A stretch of DNA of 46,007 nt from JBCFBK01 sp038562555 (lineage in GTDB: Bacteria; Bacteroidota; Bacteroidia; Bacteroidales; Prolixibacteraceae): positions 1 through 46,007 of the forward strand of contig JBCFBK010000049.1 in NCBI GenBank assembly GCA_038562555.1, in the 5' to 3' direction. Made by a program: the position numbers and the translations under genes. Below are positions 24,915 through 32,582 of the stretch, one piece after another (position 1 is the first letter of the stretch; each line of letters begins with the position of its first letter). Below the pieces are notes generated by a model. It was given only the letters and a program-made list of their open reading frames with translations, did no database searches and was not told the DNA's origin.

Positions 24915-27361
24915 TCCGGTTTAAATTTAGAAATTTTAATATTGAGCTTAGTTTCAATAAAACTGAAGAAAATCCCCACAGAAATTCCTGCTGCAAAGGA
25001 GACTGGTCCGATCCAAAGAACCTTCAGTCCAAAGATTTCGAAGAATGCAATCAGTATTGCAACAACCGTACTTACAACCCCGGCTGCTAAAGTCGCATTC
25101 AGCGTGGCAAACGGGATAAAAAGCGCCATAAAAAAGAGCACAAAAAGAGGAGCAACAAACAAGTTAACAACTTTAATTACCACCTCAAGCAAGTTGCCCT
25201 GCACATATCCGACACCGAAACACATCAATGTCACGACAATACCGATAATAACCGATATGATGCGAACCTGTCTTAAATAATCGGTGTCTTTTCCCGATTG
25301 AAAAAAACGTTTCATAATATCTTCCGACACGACTGCTGACGAAGAATTCAGTCCGGAAGAGAGGCTTGACATGGCCGCCGATATCAGGCCTGCGATCACC
25401 AGGCCGGTGACTCCTACCGGCAATCCGATCAGGATGAATCGCGAGAAAAGGGTATCGGCCGAATTTGAAATAGTCTGGCCCGCCGGCAGTTCATAAGGTC
25501 TTTTTGTAAAATAGGCCAGCACTGCCAATCCGACCAGGATCAGAACAACCTGCACAAGAAAGTTAGTGATCACGGAGATCCGGAAAGTTTTCCGGGCCGA
25601 CCGGACGTCCTTTGTTGCCAGATAACGCTGAATTGCCATTTGATCCGATCCAGCAGTACAGACATACCACACAAAAGTCATCAGCATGGCATTCCCTGCA
25701 GTCATTCGCTTTGCTGAGTCCAGCCCCCAACTGATTTTTTCCCAGTGATCCGGTGCTCCTGCGGGAAAAATCGCCCGAAAAGATCCCAGGTGCGCGGAAA
25801 TGACAACTACAGTCAGCACAGCTCCCAGCAGGAGAATGACCGTCTGTAATGAATCGGTGATCACCACGGCCTTCAGTCCGCCGAGGGAAGTATAGGCCAT
25901 AGTAAGCAGAGCCATAACCAGGCAAACGAGAGGCACATAACTTTGAGGTAATCCGAAAACCGGAACGATTGCCACTTCAACGGTCGCATAAATAATGGTG
26001 GCCATCCACAGCAATCGCAGTGAAAGAAAGAAGAAAGTGGCCATCACCCGCGCGCCTGTTCCGATTTTTATTTCAAGGATCTCATAAGCACTGGTCACTT
26101 TCAGTGCCATGAACTTCGGAATAAGGAACCATCCTGCAAGGTAATAAACCAGCGGAAAGGTCAACAGACCGGTAAAATAGACCGGTCCGTATTTCACCAT
26201 TTCTCCCGGTAAAGACAAGTAACTCAAGGTACTCATCAGGGTTGCAAACAGAGAAAGGCCCACCAGCACCGGATTCATATTCCGCCCGCCCAGGTTATAA
26301 TCGTCGGCAGTTTTATTTTTCTTTGAGTAGTAGAAACCAACACCCAGCATTAAAAAAGCATAGGCCAGTACCACAAAATAATCAGGTAGTGCCACTTTTC
26401 TGTCGATCCGCTGGTAAATCCTCAAAATCGCATAGGCCGCAGCCGACCGGATATCAATCAGATCCTGCGATGAAAATCGGGGGGTGACCGCGCTGCTGTT
26501 AACCGCCAAAGCCCCTTTCCCGTCAAAAATCTTTTCAAGGAAAGGAAGATCATCTGCCCCGCCCCTTTCAGCCATCCCCATGCACGTCTCAAAATAACCT
26601 GCCTTCCCAAAGTCCGTATAGCTGCGAAGCAACTCTGCTTTCGCAGAAATTGACCCTGCCAGCGAGTCTTCGTCCGAAAAAAGGTAAGCTGCCTTTAACA
26701 GGTTGATTTTCGCTTCCGAATCGCCCGGCTCACTGCATGCTTTTTCTTTAAGTATTCTTCTGTCTGTTTTAGACAAGACGGGACAATATCCCAAAGCGTA
26801 GGCACCGATCTTCCGAACCGGCTGTTCATCAGAATTCAGCATATTCATCAGATTTTCAGCACCGATGCGACCAGGATCGTCCGACACCGAAGTCCCCCAC
26901 ATAACAAACGCACGCATTCGCGGATCCTGGCTTTCCAGATCCGACACAACCCGTTCCGGGGCAACACCCTTGAGATTGACATTTAATTTTGCCAGCGTTT
27001 CAGCGGCATGAAGCCTATCCGGCTGTAATGGATCGGCATAAATGCGGATAATTTCTTCGATCCATTTCCAGCGTTTATCCGGATTCTCTGCACATTTTGC
27101 CAGAACTCTCCATCTGCCGATCCTGTATTGCGGCGTATCAGCCCATTGCGTAAGGTCATCCAAAAACAGCTTTTCAACTCCTCCCCGGTATCCCAGCGAC
27201 AAAAGTTCTTCCGCCACGTGAACTTTTACCCATCCCCGGCTGTCATGCAGTGATTGCACCAGGAACTCCTGGGCATTTTCAGCCAGGAGATCCTGATCGC
27301 TCTTTTCTGAACAGGAACACAATGCCAGAAACAAAAAGGATATGAGAATTATTCTGATCAT
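24911..27361 (-). CDS. Lipoprotein-HEAT-repeat domain fused to a sodium/solute symporter
   Basis: An 816-aa two-part protein. Residues 1-17 form a lipoprotein signal (LFLALCSC, Cys17). Residues about 20-320 are helical repeats of HEAT/PBS-lyase-like character, such as DSRGWVKVHVAEELLSLGY, RLHAAETLAKL, DPRMRAFVMWGTS and EQPVRKIGAYALG. Residues about 326-816 are a complete SSS-family transporter with about 13 helices and the SSS signatures DYNLGGRNMNPVLVGLSLFATLMSTLSYLSLPGE and GLVIAGLISAAMSSLSSGLNSSSAVVSEDI. The fusion fits topology, since SSS proteins begin outside. It is coupled by 4-bp overlaps to nanA upstream and the sialidase-like gene downstream, so it likely imports the released sialic-acid-like monosaccharide. 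The role of the periplasmic repeats is unknown; substrate scavenging or docking of the propeller enzyme are options. Confidence 0.88.
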   Translation of the reverse strand: MIRIILISFLFLALCSCSEKSDQDLLAENAQEFLVQSLHDSRGWVKVHVAEELLSLGYRGGVEKLFLDDLTQWADTPQYRIGRWRVLAKCAENPDKRWKWIEEIIRIYADPLQPDRLHAAETLAKLNVNLKGVAPERVVSDLESQDPRMRAFVMWGTSVSDDPGRIGAENLMNMLNSDEQPVRKIGAYALGYCPVLSKTDRRILKEKACSEPGDSEAKINLLKAAYLFSDEDSLAGSISAKAELLRSYTDFGKAGYFETCMGMAERGGADDLPFLEKIFDGKGALAVNSSAVTPRFSSQDLIDIRSAAAYAILRIYQRIDRKVALPDYFVVLAYAFLMLGVGFYYSKKNKTADDYNLGGRNMNPVLVGLSLFATLMSTLSYLSLPGEMVKYGPVYFTGLLTFPLVYYLAGWFLIPKFMALKVTSAYEILEIKIGTGARVMATFFFLSLRLLWMATIIYATVEVAIVPVFGLPQSYVPLVCLVMALLTMAYTSLGGLKAVVITDSLQTVILLLGAVLTVVVISAHLGSFRAIFPAGAPDHWEKISWGLDSAKRMTAGNAMLMTFVWYVCTAGSDQMAIQRYLATKDVRSARKTFRISVITNFLVQVVLILVGLAVLAYFTKRPYELPAGQTISNSADTLFSRFILIGLPVGVTGLVIAGLISAAMSSLSSGLNSSSAVVSEDIMKRFFQSGKDTDYLRQVRIISVIIGIVVTLMCFGVGYVQGNLLEVVIKVVNLFVAPLFVLFFMALFIPFATLNATLAAGVVSTVVAILIAFFEIFGLKVLWIGPVSFAAGISVGIFFSFIETKLNIKISKFKPE

Positions 27362-28275
27362 AGACCAGTCAGGCTAAAGTAACCCGCCTGCCGCAATTGC
27401 ATTTCAAGCTGTATATACTGATTGCCCGATATATTAGGAAGAGGCAGCCGGCAGGGGCCGCAATCGATACCTTTCATTTTCATCATAGCCTTGCCTCCTG
27501 TAATAGCGCTCCCCGCCGAAAGCATGATCCTGATCAACAGATTTGCCTTTTTCTGTATTTCAAGCGCACCTTCCAAATCCCTTTGCTGAAATTTTTCAAT
27601 CAATTCATTAAAAAGCGGAGCTAAAAAATTATAGGTAGTCCCGATTGCAGCCTTCGCTCCAAACAGAAGCCCGGCCAGAATCGTCTCATCATGCCCGTGC
27701 AGGATATCATATCTCCCCTGATCCAGATTGATGCATTCCATCATCTCCATTAAATCTGACCAGGTGTATTTGATACCTGCCATATTGGGAATGACTTTCC
27801 CGGCTTCTTCCAGGAATTCATCCATCTTCACATACACGCCGGAAGTCCCGGGAATATGGTAATAATAAAAAGGGAGATCGGGTGCGGCTGAGGCAATCTC
27901 CGCACAGTAGGCCGTCAAACCTTTTACGTCCTTTGGCTGAAAACAGCAAGGCCCCATACATCCAACGGAATCAACACCAACAGCACTTGCATGCCTGACA
28001 AGCTCCCGCGAAGTTTTTGTACTCGTACTTCCCACATGCGCAATAACCCTGAACTGTTCATCCGCAAACGGCATCCAGGCTTCCACTACGGCTTTCCTTT
28101 CTTCAGGCTCCATTAATAATCCTTCTCCTGATGACCCGCAAACAAATATCCCCTTCACGCCATCTTCTTTTAACATGCCGGCATATGAAGGAATAATTTC
28201 CAGATTAAGGGATCCATCCGGGTGAAACGGAGTAAACGTTGCGGCTACTAACCCTTTAAAATGCTTTGTATTCAT
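27358..28275 (-). CDS. nanA: N-acetylneuraminate lyase
   Basis: Cleaves N-acetylneuraminate to N-acetylmannosamine and pyruvate through a Schiff base. The 305-aa protein has every expected landmark: FVCGSSGEG (carboxylate loop, 46-52), Tyr139 in YYYHIPGTSGV, equivalent to the YNIPALSGV motif of Escherichia coli NanA, Lys169 in AGIKYTWSD as Schiff base, and HGHDE near 196-200. This combination separates NAL from DapA. It is the first structural gene after the GntR-type regulator, and its stop overlaps the symporter start (ATGA). No N-acetylmannosamine kinase or epimerase gene is in the window. A related nonulosonate such as Kdn could also be the substrate. Confidence 0.88.
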   Translation of the reverse strand: MNTKHFKGLVAATFTPFHPDGSLNLEIIPSYAGMLKEDGVKGIFVCGSSGEGLLMEPEERKAVVEAWMPFADEQFRVIAHVGSTSTKTSRELVRHASAVGVDSVGCMGPCCFQPKDVKGLTAYCAEIASAAPDLPFYYYHIPGTSGVYVKMDEFLEEAGKVIPNMAGIKYTWSDLMEMMECINLDQGRYDILHGHDETILAGLLFGAKAAIGTTYNFLAPLFNELIEKFQQRDLEGALEIQKKANLLIRIMLSAGSAITGGKAMMKMKGIDCGPCRLPLPNISGNQYIQLEMQLRQAGYFSLTGL

Positions 28276-28280
28276 AAGTA

Positions 28281-28427
28281 TCGGTGTTTCATACGTTTAT
28301 ATTTTCAATTTAACCAATTACAACTTGCGTATTCAGCTTCATTGCTTCGAAACGCATTACCAACGGCATGGAACTCGCATATAAACCTCAACTCGGGCGG
28401 ATGCCATGGCTTCCATGCTCGTTTCAT
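28281..28427 (-). repeat. Dispersed intergenic element, copy 2 (related to copy 1 at 4689-4980)
   Basis: Two boxes of the form TATGAAAC, at about 28419-28430 and 28286-28315, are 135 bp apart. The second is preceded by GTTAAATTGAAAATATAAACG, matching the box at 4761-4800. The 40-codon frame at 28427-28305 starts Met-Lys-Arg-Ala-Trp and includes Gly-Asn-Ala-Phe-Arg, which aligns with Gly-Asn-Val-Phe-Arg of the 30-codon frame at 4885-4793. Another frame through the second box reads Tyr-Glu-Thr-Pro-Ile-Leu and runs into the nanA start. The element begins seven bases after the regulator's stop codon, so it forms most of the nanA leader. Confidence 0.55.
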
Positions 28428-28434
28428 AATGTTT

Positions 28435-29154
28435 TCACTGCTTTCCCATGTTTCTGCTCTGCCTGATGTATTCGGAATAAGTCTTCAAATGATTGTAAAT
28501 GGCTTTTCTATATCCTTTTACATCTCTTTTTCTTAGATAGATAAGCAGGTCTTCGTGCTTAACTAGTTTACCCTTGTTCTTTTCATTGATCGATTTAAAA
28601 TCCTCAAAATTCATATTCACGTAATTAAACAAGGGCAATACCATTTCCTGAAAATCAATAATGGCCTGGTTGCCGGTGATCCGGTATAATTTGGAATGAA
28701 ATTCAATTTCGTTTTCTACCTTTAACTTCATGTCTTCCTGATACACATGCCTTTCCACAATTCGCTCCAGCTCTTTAATATCTTCATCTGTAATGTTGTC
28801 AACGATCAGTTCCGATATTCCCGATTCGATAGAAACCCTGAAATCCAGAAGATCAAGAATACTGTGTTTACTTAGCAAATAAGGGTTTATGACCTTCGAA
28901 AAACACTTCATTATATCCGGCTCCCTCAACACCATTCCTTTATGTTTCCGGCTTTCAACAATGCCAAGCATTCTTAAACGACTCAGCGCCTCACGGACGA
29001 CATTCCTTCCGACATTCAAATTTTCTGCAAGTGTCAGCTCCGGGGGAATATCGCTTCCTAATGTTAATTTTTGATCGACAATATAATTAAGGATCTTTTC
29101 TTCAACCTGATCCACCAATGTGATGGACTTAACAGCTATTTTATCAAATTCCAT
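28435..29154 (-). CDS. GntR-family (FadR/FCD subfamily) transcriptional regulator
   Basis: A 239-aa repressor/activator with an N-terminal winged helix (about residues 8-75: QVEEKILNYIVDQKLTLGSDIPPELTLAENLNVGRNVVREALSRLRMLGIVESRKHKGMVL shows the GntR pattern) and a C-terminal all-helical FCD effector domain. FCD metal ligands are plausible at DFRVSIES, EFHSKLY and NHLKTY. The first gene of the minus-strand run, 160 bp before nanA; NanR of E. coli belongs to the same family, so a sialic-acid-type ligand is a fair inference. A TAnnTTTG match lies 31 bp upstream. Confidence 0.9.
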   Translation of the reverse strand: MEFDKIAVKSITLVDQVEEKILNYIVDQKLTLGSDIPPELTLAENLNVGRNVVREALSRLRMLGIVESRKHKGMVLREPDIMKCFSKVINPYLLSKHSILDLLDFRVSIESGISELIVDNITDEDIKELERIVERHVYQEDMKLKVENEIEFHSKLYRITGNQAIIDFQEMVLPLFNYVNMNFEDFKSINEKNKGKLVKHEDLLIYLRKRDVKGYRKAIYNHLKTYSEYIRQSRNMGKQ

Positions 29155-29184
29155 AATCTAGTAGTATATGTTCCTTATGTCCTA

Positions 29185-29192
29185 CAAAACTA
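29185..29192 (-). promoter_or_regulatory. Putative -7 element of the GntR regulator/operon promoter
   Basis: Minus-strand TAGTTTTG fits the Bacteroidota -7 consensus TAnnTTTG at a sensible distance from the start at 29154. No clear TTG -33 partner. A direct repeat TATGTTCC/TATGTCCT lies between it and the gene (29166-29183) and could be an operator. Confidence 0.35.
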
Positions 29193-29374
29193 TACCTATT
29201 TTTTAAGATTAAAAAGGTTTTTATAAAAAAAAATTGAATCTATCTTAAAGAAGGTTTCTAACCGGGCTTTAAATCAAAAATAACACCTTGAAAAATTTAA
29301 AAAACAAAGGTCTCATTTTAACTGTTTAGTGTTCGGACGATGAATTATCTTTAAAAAAAATTTACCCTCATCTC

Positions 29375-29890
29375 ATGAAGATTAAGCTGGTATTAACCGA
29401 TATCGATGGCGTCTGGACCGATGCCGGCATGTATTACGACCAGACCGGAAATGAATGGAAGAAATTCAGCACGACCGACAGCGCCGGGATCGTTTTCCTG
29501 CGCATGCTGAATATTCCTGTTGGAATTATAACCGGTGAAGATACCGAAATTGTCAGGCGCCGGGCTGAGAAACTGAAGGTCAGTTACCTGCGGATGGGTG
29601 TGCTCAATAAGCTGGAGGCGGTCAGGCAGCTTACCGTACAGCTCGGTATCGGCATGGATGAAGTCGCTTATATCGGCGACGACCTGAACGATGCTTTTCT
29701 GTTAAAAGAAGCAGGGTTCAGTGCTGTTCCGGCCAATGCGCCGGAATACATGGACCGCTTTGCCCGGCATCGGCTCACAAAAAAAGGAGGTGAAGGTGTC
29801 TTCCGTGAGTTTACCGAGCTGCTTCTGGAGCAGGAAGGCCTGCTCGAAACAGCTATTGACCTCTACCTGCAAGCGACAAGCCTGAAATAG
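29375..29890 (+). CDS. kdsC: KdsC-type HAD phosphatase
   Basis: A 171-aa HAD hydrolase of the KdsC type, which removes phosphate from Kdo-8-phosphate before CMP activation; close relatives act on Kdn- or acylneuraminate-9-phosphate. Motif I is LVLTDIDGVWTDAGMYY with Asp9 and Asp11, motif II GIITGEDTE, motif III region with conserved lysine LNKLEA, and motif IV AYIGDDLNDAFLL. The short cap-less size favours the tetrameric KdsC family. Kdo is used by the waaA product in this window, so lipopolysaccharide synthesis is the simplest role, but proximity to nanA leaves a nonulosonate phosphatase open. It is divergent from the regulator and converges with the GT4 gene at a gap of three bases. Confidence 0.82.
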   Translation: MKIKLVLTDIDGVWTDAGMYYDQTGNEWKKFSTTDSAGIVFLRMLNIPVGIITGEDTEIVRRRAEKLKVSYLRMGVLNKLEAVRQLTVQLGIGMDEVAYIGDDLNDAFLLKEAGFSAVPANAPEYMDRFARHRLTKKGGEGVFREFTELLLEQEGLLETAIDLYLQATSLK

Positions 29891-29893
29891 CGG

Positions 29894-31174
29894 TTAAGCC
29901 AGCAGCAGGCCGGCGATCTTTTTAGTGAGGGCCTGCCGCGAAAAGGCCTCTATGGTGTCCGGCGCGGCACCGCTCACCTGACCGGCAATAGCAGCTTTCA
30001 GATACTCCGCCATCCGATCCGCGTCATCATAGTCAAAAAGTTTTCCACAACCGGTTTCCGAGATCAGTGCTTCCAGGTCGCCACCGCGGGGGCCAAGTGC
30101 CAGTATTGGTTTGCCGGAGGCCAGATATTCAAAAAATTTGCCGGTGATAATGCCTTTGTTCTTTTCAACACGGGGAATGATGAGCAATTGAAGGGACGAT
30201 CGCAACAGATAACGCACCGACTCCTGATGGCCGACATAGCCCGCCAGTTCGAGTTCCAGGTCCGGCAGTCTTTCCCTGATCCGGTCCGTTACCGGCGCGG
30301 GGACTTTACCGACAAAGCGCAACAGCATGTCCCGGCGTTGCCCGCCGCCCAGCAACTCCAGCATCCTTAAAAATCCATCCATGTCGTAACTTTCGGAAAT
30401 TGTACCGGTGTAGGTAATCACAAATTTATCCTCCGGCGGAACCTGATGGTTTAAAAAATCGGCCTCATCATAACCATTGGGAATAACGGTGAATCTGGTT
30501 GATTCGCCTTTCGGCAGCTTCTGTGCAAAAATCCGTTTCACGTCCTCACTCACGGTGATCACCTGGTCGGCATACTGCAGCACGCTCATTTCAAGTGCAC
30601 GGTCGCGCCGCGCTGCCAGGGCCGAGTGACGCAGCTCCCGGTAATAATAGATATCCGTCCACGGATCACGCAGGTCGGCAATCCACCTGATACCCAGCTT
30701 ACGTCTCAGCTCTAGTCCGACCAGTTGTGTGGAATGTGGCGGACTCGTAGTCACCACCGTACCTATTCTATGCTCGCGGATCAGTTCCACGGCCTTTTTA
30801 AAGGCATAGCGGTTCCAGCCCCGCCTCGGATCAGGCAGAAAAAAGTTTCCCCGGATCATCCGCGAAAGCCGCTGCAACAGCGAAACTTTTCCATCGTTGG
30901 CAAAGCCGCCATAGGGGATTTCCTTTTTGCGGGTCAGTAATTTGTATAAGTTATAAAATTCAAAAGTGCGCGTGCGGTACACCCGAAGCTCCGGTGAAAC
31001 CTCCGCCTCCAGGCTTTCATCCCGCTGCGCATAACTGGCAAGACCGGGATCAACCGTCAGCACAAAAGGCTCAATTCCTTCCTGAGGCAGGTATTTTGCA
31101 AACTTCAGCCACCGCTGTACGCCTGCCCCTCCGCTGGGAGGCCAGTAATACGTTATAATAAGAATTTTGTGCAT
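29894..31174 (-). CDS. Glycosyltransferase family 4 (GT-B)
   Basis: A 426-aa GT4-type enzyme beginning HKILIITYYWPPSGGAGVQRWLKFAKYLP, the form common in Bacteroidota surface-polysaccharide loci. The acceptor domain includes VVTTSPPHSTQLVGLELRRKLG and WIADLRDPWTDIYYY, and the donor domain VITYTGTISESYDM, LIIPRVEKNKGIITGKFFEYLASGKPILALGP with the E-containing sugar-nucleotide loop. The frame is open to 31201, but the methionine at 31174 (MHKIL) is the usual start. It is divergent from the wbp genes across a gap mostly made of heptad repeats. It may transfer the diacetamido-uronic acid they make; that is inference from position. Confidence 0.9.
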   Translation of the reverse strand: MHKILIITYYWPPSGGAGVQRWLKFAKYLPQEGIEPFVLTVDPGLASYAQRDESLEAEVSPELRVYRTRTFEFYNLYKLLTRKKEIPYGGFANDGKVSLLQRLSRMIRGNFFLPDPRRGWNRYAFKKAVELIREHRIGTVVTTSPPHSTQLVGLELRRKLGIRWIADLRDPWTDIYYYRELRHSALAARRDRALEMSVLQYADQVITVSEDVKRIFAQKLPKGESTRFTVIPNGYDEADFLNHQVPPEDKFVITYTGTISESYDMDGFLRMLELLGGGQRRDMLLRFVGKVPAPVTDRIRERLPDLELELAGYVGHQESVRYLLRSSLQLLIIPRVEKNKGIITGKFFEYLASGKPILALGPRGGDLEALISETGCGKLFDYDDADRMAEYLKAAIAGQVSGAAPDTIEAFSRQALTKKIAGLLLA

Positions 31175-31201
31175 CGTCAGAATATGAAGCAAAAATAACA
31201 T

Positions 31202-31455
31202 ACTTCGCCGAATTACCTTATTTTTGTCTCAGGAAAAGGAGAGACGGAGAACGGAGACGGGAGACGGGAGACCGGAAAAGGGAAAGGGGAACAAGATTGC
31301 GGCAGAGAGCATCGCGCATGGAGCACAGCGCTCACTGCCCGGTACCTGACCACTCATTACGATTCCCGGGGTTCTGGTCTCCGCTATGCGCTTTGCTCTT
31401 TGCCCCATGCTGTTTTTTCTTGTGTCTTGATTCTGTTAATCTAATTTCGTTTATC
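31202..31455. repeat. Compound heptad repeat array upstream of wbpE
   Basis: Several seven-base word families follow each other here. GGA begins at 31246, 31253, 31260, 31267, 31274, 31281 and 31288 (GGAGACG type). GC begins at 31302, 31309, 31316, 31323 and 31330 (GCATNNN type). TGC begins at 31387, 31394, 31401 and 31408 (complement of the GCAAAGA type). TCT begins at 31418, 31425 and 31432 (TCTTGTG type). The spacing is exactly seven each time. The segment 31319-31435 matches 38334-38425 in order of words, including GGAGCACAGC, CCGCTATGC and TCTTGTGTCTTGATTCT. The wbpE frame runs through it but is not coding there. Confidence 0.85.
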
Positions 31456-32550
31456 GTGGAATTCTGTGACCTTCATAAGCAATATGATACTTACAAAAGT
31501 GAGCTGGACGCCGCCATGCAGCGGGTGATCGGTTCCACCTCCTTCATTAACGGAGAAGAGATCAGGCTGCTTGAGGAAGAGCTTGCCGCCTATACCGGTG
31601 CGGGCAATGCCATCTGCTGCAGTTCGGGCACCGATGCCCTGTTACTCCCGCTGATGGCCTGGGGTATCGGTCCCGGCGATGAGGTGATCTGCCCGGCCTA
31701 CAGCTACATTGCTTCGGCCTCGATGGTCAGTTTGCTTCATGCAAAGCCGGTCTTTGTGGATGTTTCGCCCGCCGACTTCAACATTGACGTTTCGAAAATC
31801 GAAGCGAAAATCACGGCCCGGACGAAGGGTATCATCGCGGTCTCTTTATTTGGCCAGTGCGCCGACTATACCGAAATCAATGAGCTTGCCCGGAAATACG
31901 GGCTGTGGGTCATCGAGGACGGTGCACAATCGTTCGGCGCCCTTTATTACGGCAGGCAGTCGGGTACCCTGACCACGCTCGGGACCACCAGCTTCTTTCC
32001 GGCCAAACCCCTCGGCTGCTACGGTGACGGAGGTGCTTTGTTTACCGACGACAGCCAGTTGACTGAAACCTTGCGGATGTTACGCGGCCACGGACAGGAA
32101 AAACGATATTATCATAAATATATCGGCATCAACGGGAGGATCGACACCTTGCAGGCCGCCATTCTGCGGGTCAAGCTGAAGTATTTCGACCAGGAGTTGG
32201 AAACGCGGCGACGCGCGGCCGACCTGTATTCGGAACTGCTGAGCGGTATTGTGCGGACACCCCTGGTTGCTTCCGGCAAAACCAGCACGTGGGCCCAGTA
32301 CACCATTCTGACTCCGAAACGTGATCAGTTACGCGCTGCCTTACAGGCTCAGCATATTCCCACGGCCATCCACTATCCCTTACCTTTGCCCCGGCAGGAA
32401 GCCTTCGCCGGCCAGGTCCCGGCAGGGGAACAATTTCCGGTGTCGGACGAACTGTCGCGCACAGTCCTGTCACTGCCCATACACGGATTTATTACGGAAC
32501 AGGAAGTCAGGGAGGTGGCAGAAGCGGTGAGATTAGTCGTAAGTAGCTAG
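31456..32550 (+). CDS. wbpE: PLP-dependent UDP-sugar aminotransferase (DegT/DnrJ/EryC1/StrS; WbpE-like)
   Basis: Transaminates a UDP-3-keto-GlcNAc-uronate to the 3-amino sugar, partnered by WbpB. Signatures of the family are EFCDLHKQY at the start, SSGTDALLLPLMAWGIGPGDEVICPAYSYIAS, GIIAVSLFGQCADYTEI, WVIEDGAQSFGA, and the PLP lysine in SFFPAKPLGCYGDGGALFT, with RIDTLQAAIL and YPLPLPRQEAF late. The frame is open back to 31297, but those residues derive from heptad repeats and resemble no aminotransferase. I take the GTG at 31456 as start, giving 364 aa, the usual size. The C-terminal Leu-Val-Val-Ser-Ser and the stop codon come from a GTCGTAA repeat. It heads the wbpE-wbpD-wbpA-wbpB run. Confidence 0.9.
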   Translation: MEFCDLHKQYDTYKSELDAAMQRVIGSTSFINGEEIRLLEEELAAYTGAGNAICCSSGTDALLLPLMAWGIGPGDEVICPAYSYIASASMVSLLHAKPVFVDVSPADFNIDVSKIEAKITARTKGIIAVSLFGQCADYTEINELARKYGLWVIEDGAQSFGALYYGRQSGTLTTLGTTSFFPAKPLGCYGDGGALFTDDSQLTETLRMLRGHGQEKRYYHKYIGINGRIDTLQAAILRVKLKYFDQELETRRRAADLYSELLSGIVRTPLVASGKTSTWAQYTILTPKRDQLRAALQAQHIPTAIHYPLPLPRQEAFAGQVPAGEQFPVSDELSRTVLSLPIHGFITEQEVREVAEAVRLVVSS

Positions 32551-32570
32551 TCGTAAGTCGTAAGATATAA
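32536..32570. repeat. Heptad repeat (GTCGTAA family) overlapping the end of wbpE
   Basis: Five units start at 32536, 32543, 32550, 32557 and 32564 (GTCGTAA, GTAGCTA, GTCGTAA, GTCGTAA, GATATAA). The wbpE stop codon TAG (32548-32550) lies inside, as at rnhA. Confidence 0.85.
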
Positions 32571-32582
32571 GAACCAATATAG

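Noticed and set aside
31297..31455. N-terminal 53-residue extension of wbpE and a seemingly separate small protein
   Set aside because: The stretch is heptad repeat, resembles no aminotransferase N-terminus, and contains runs of Cys/Phe/Ser. Homologues start at the EFCDLHKQY segment.
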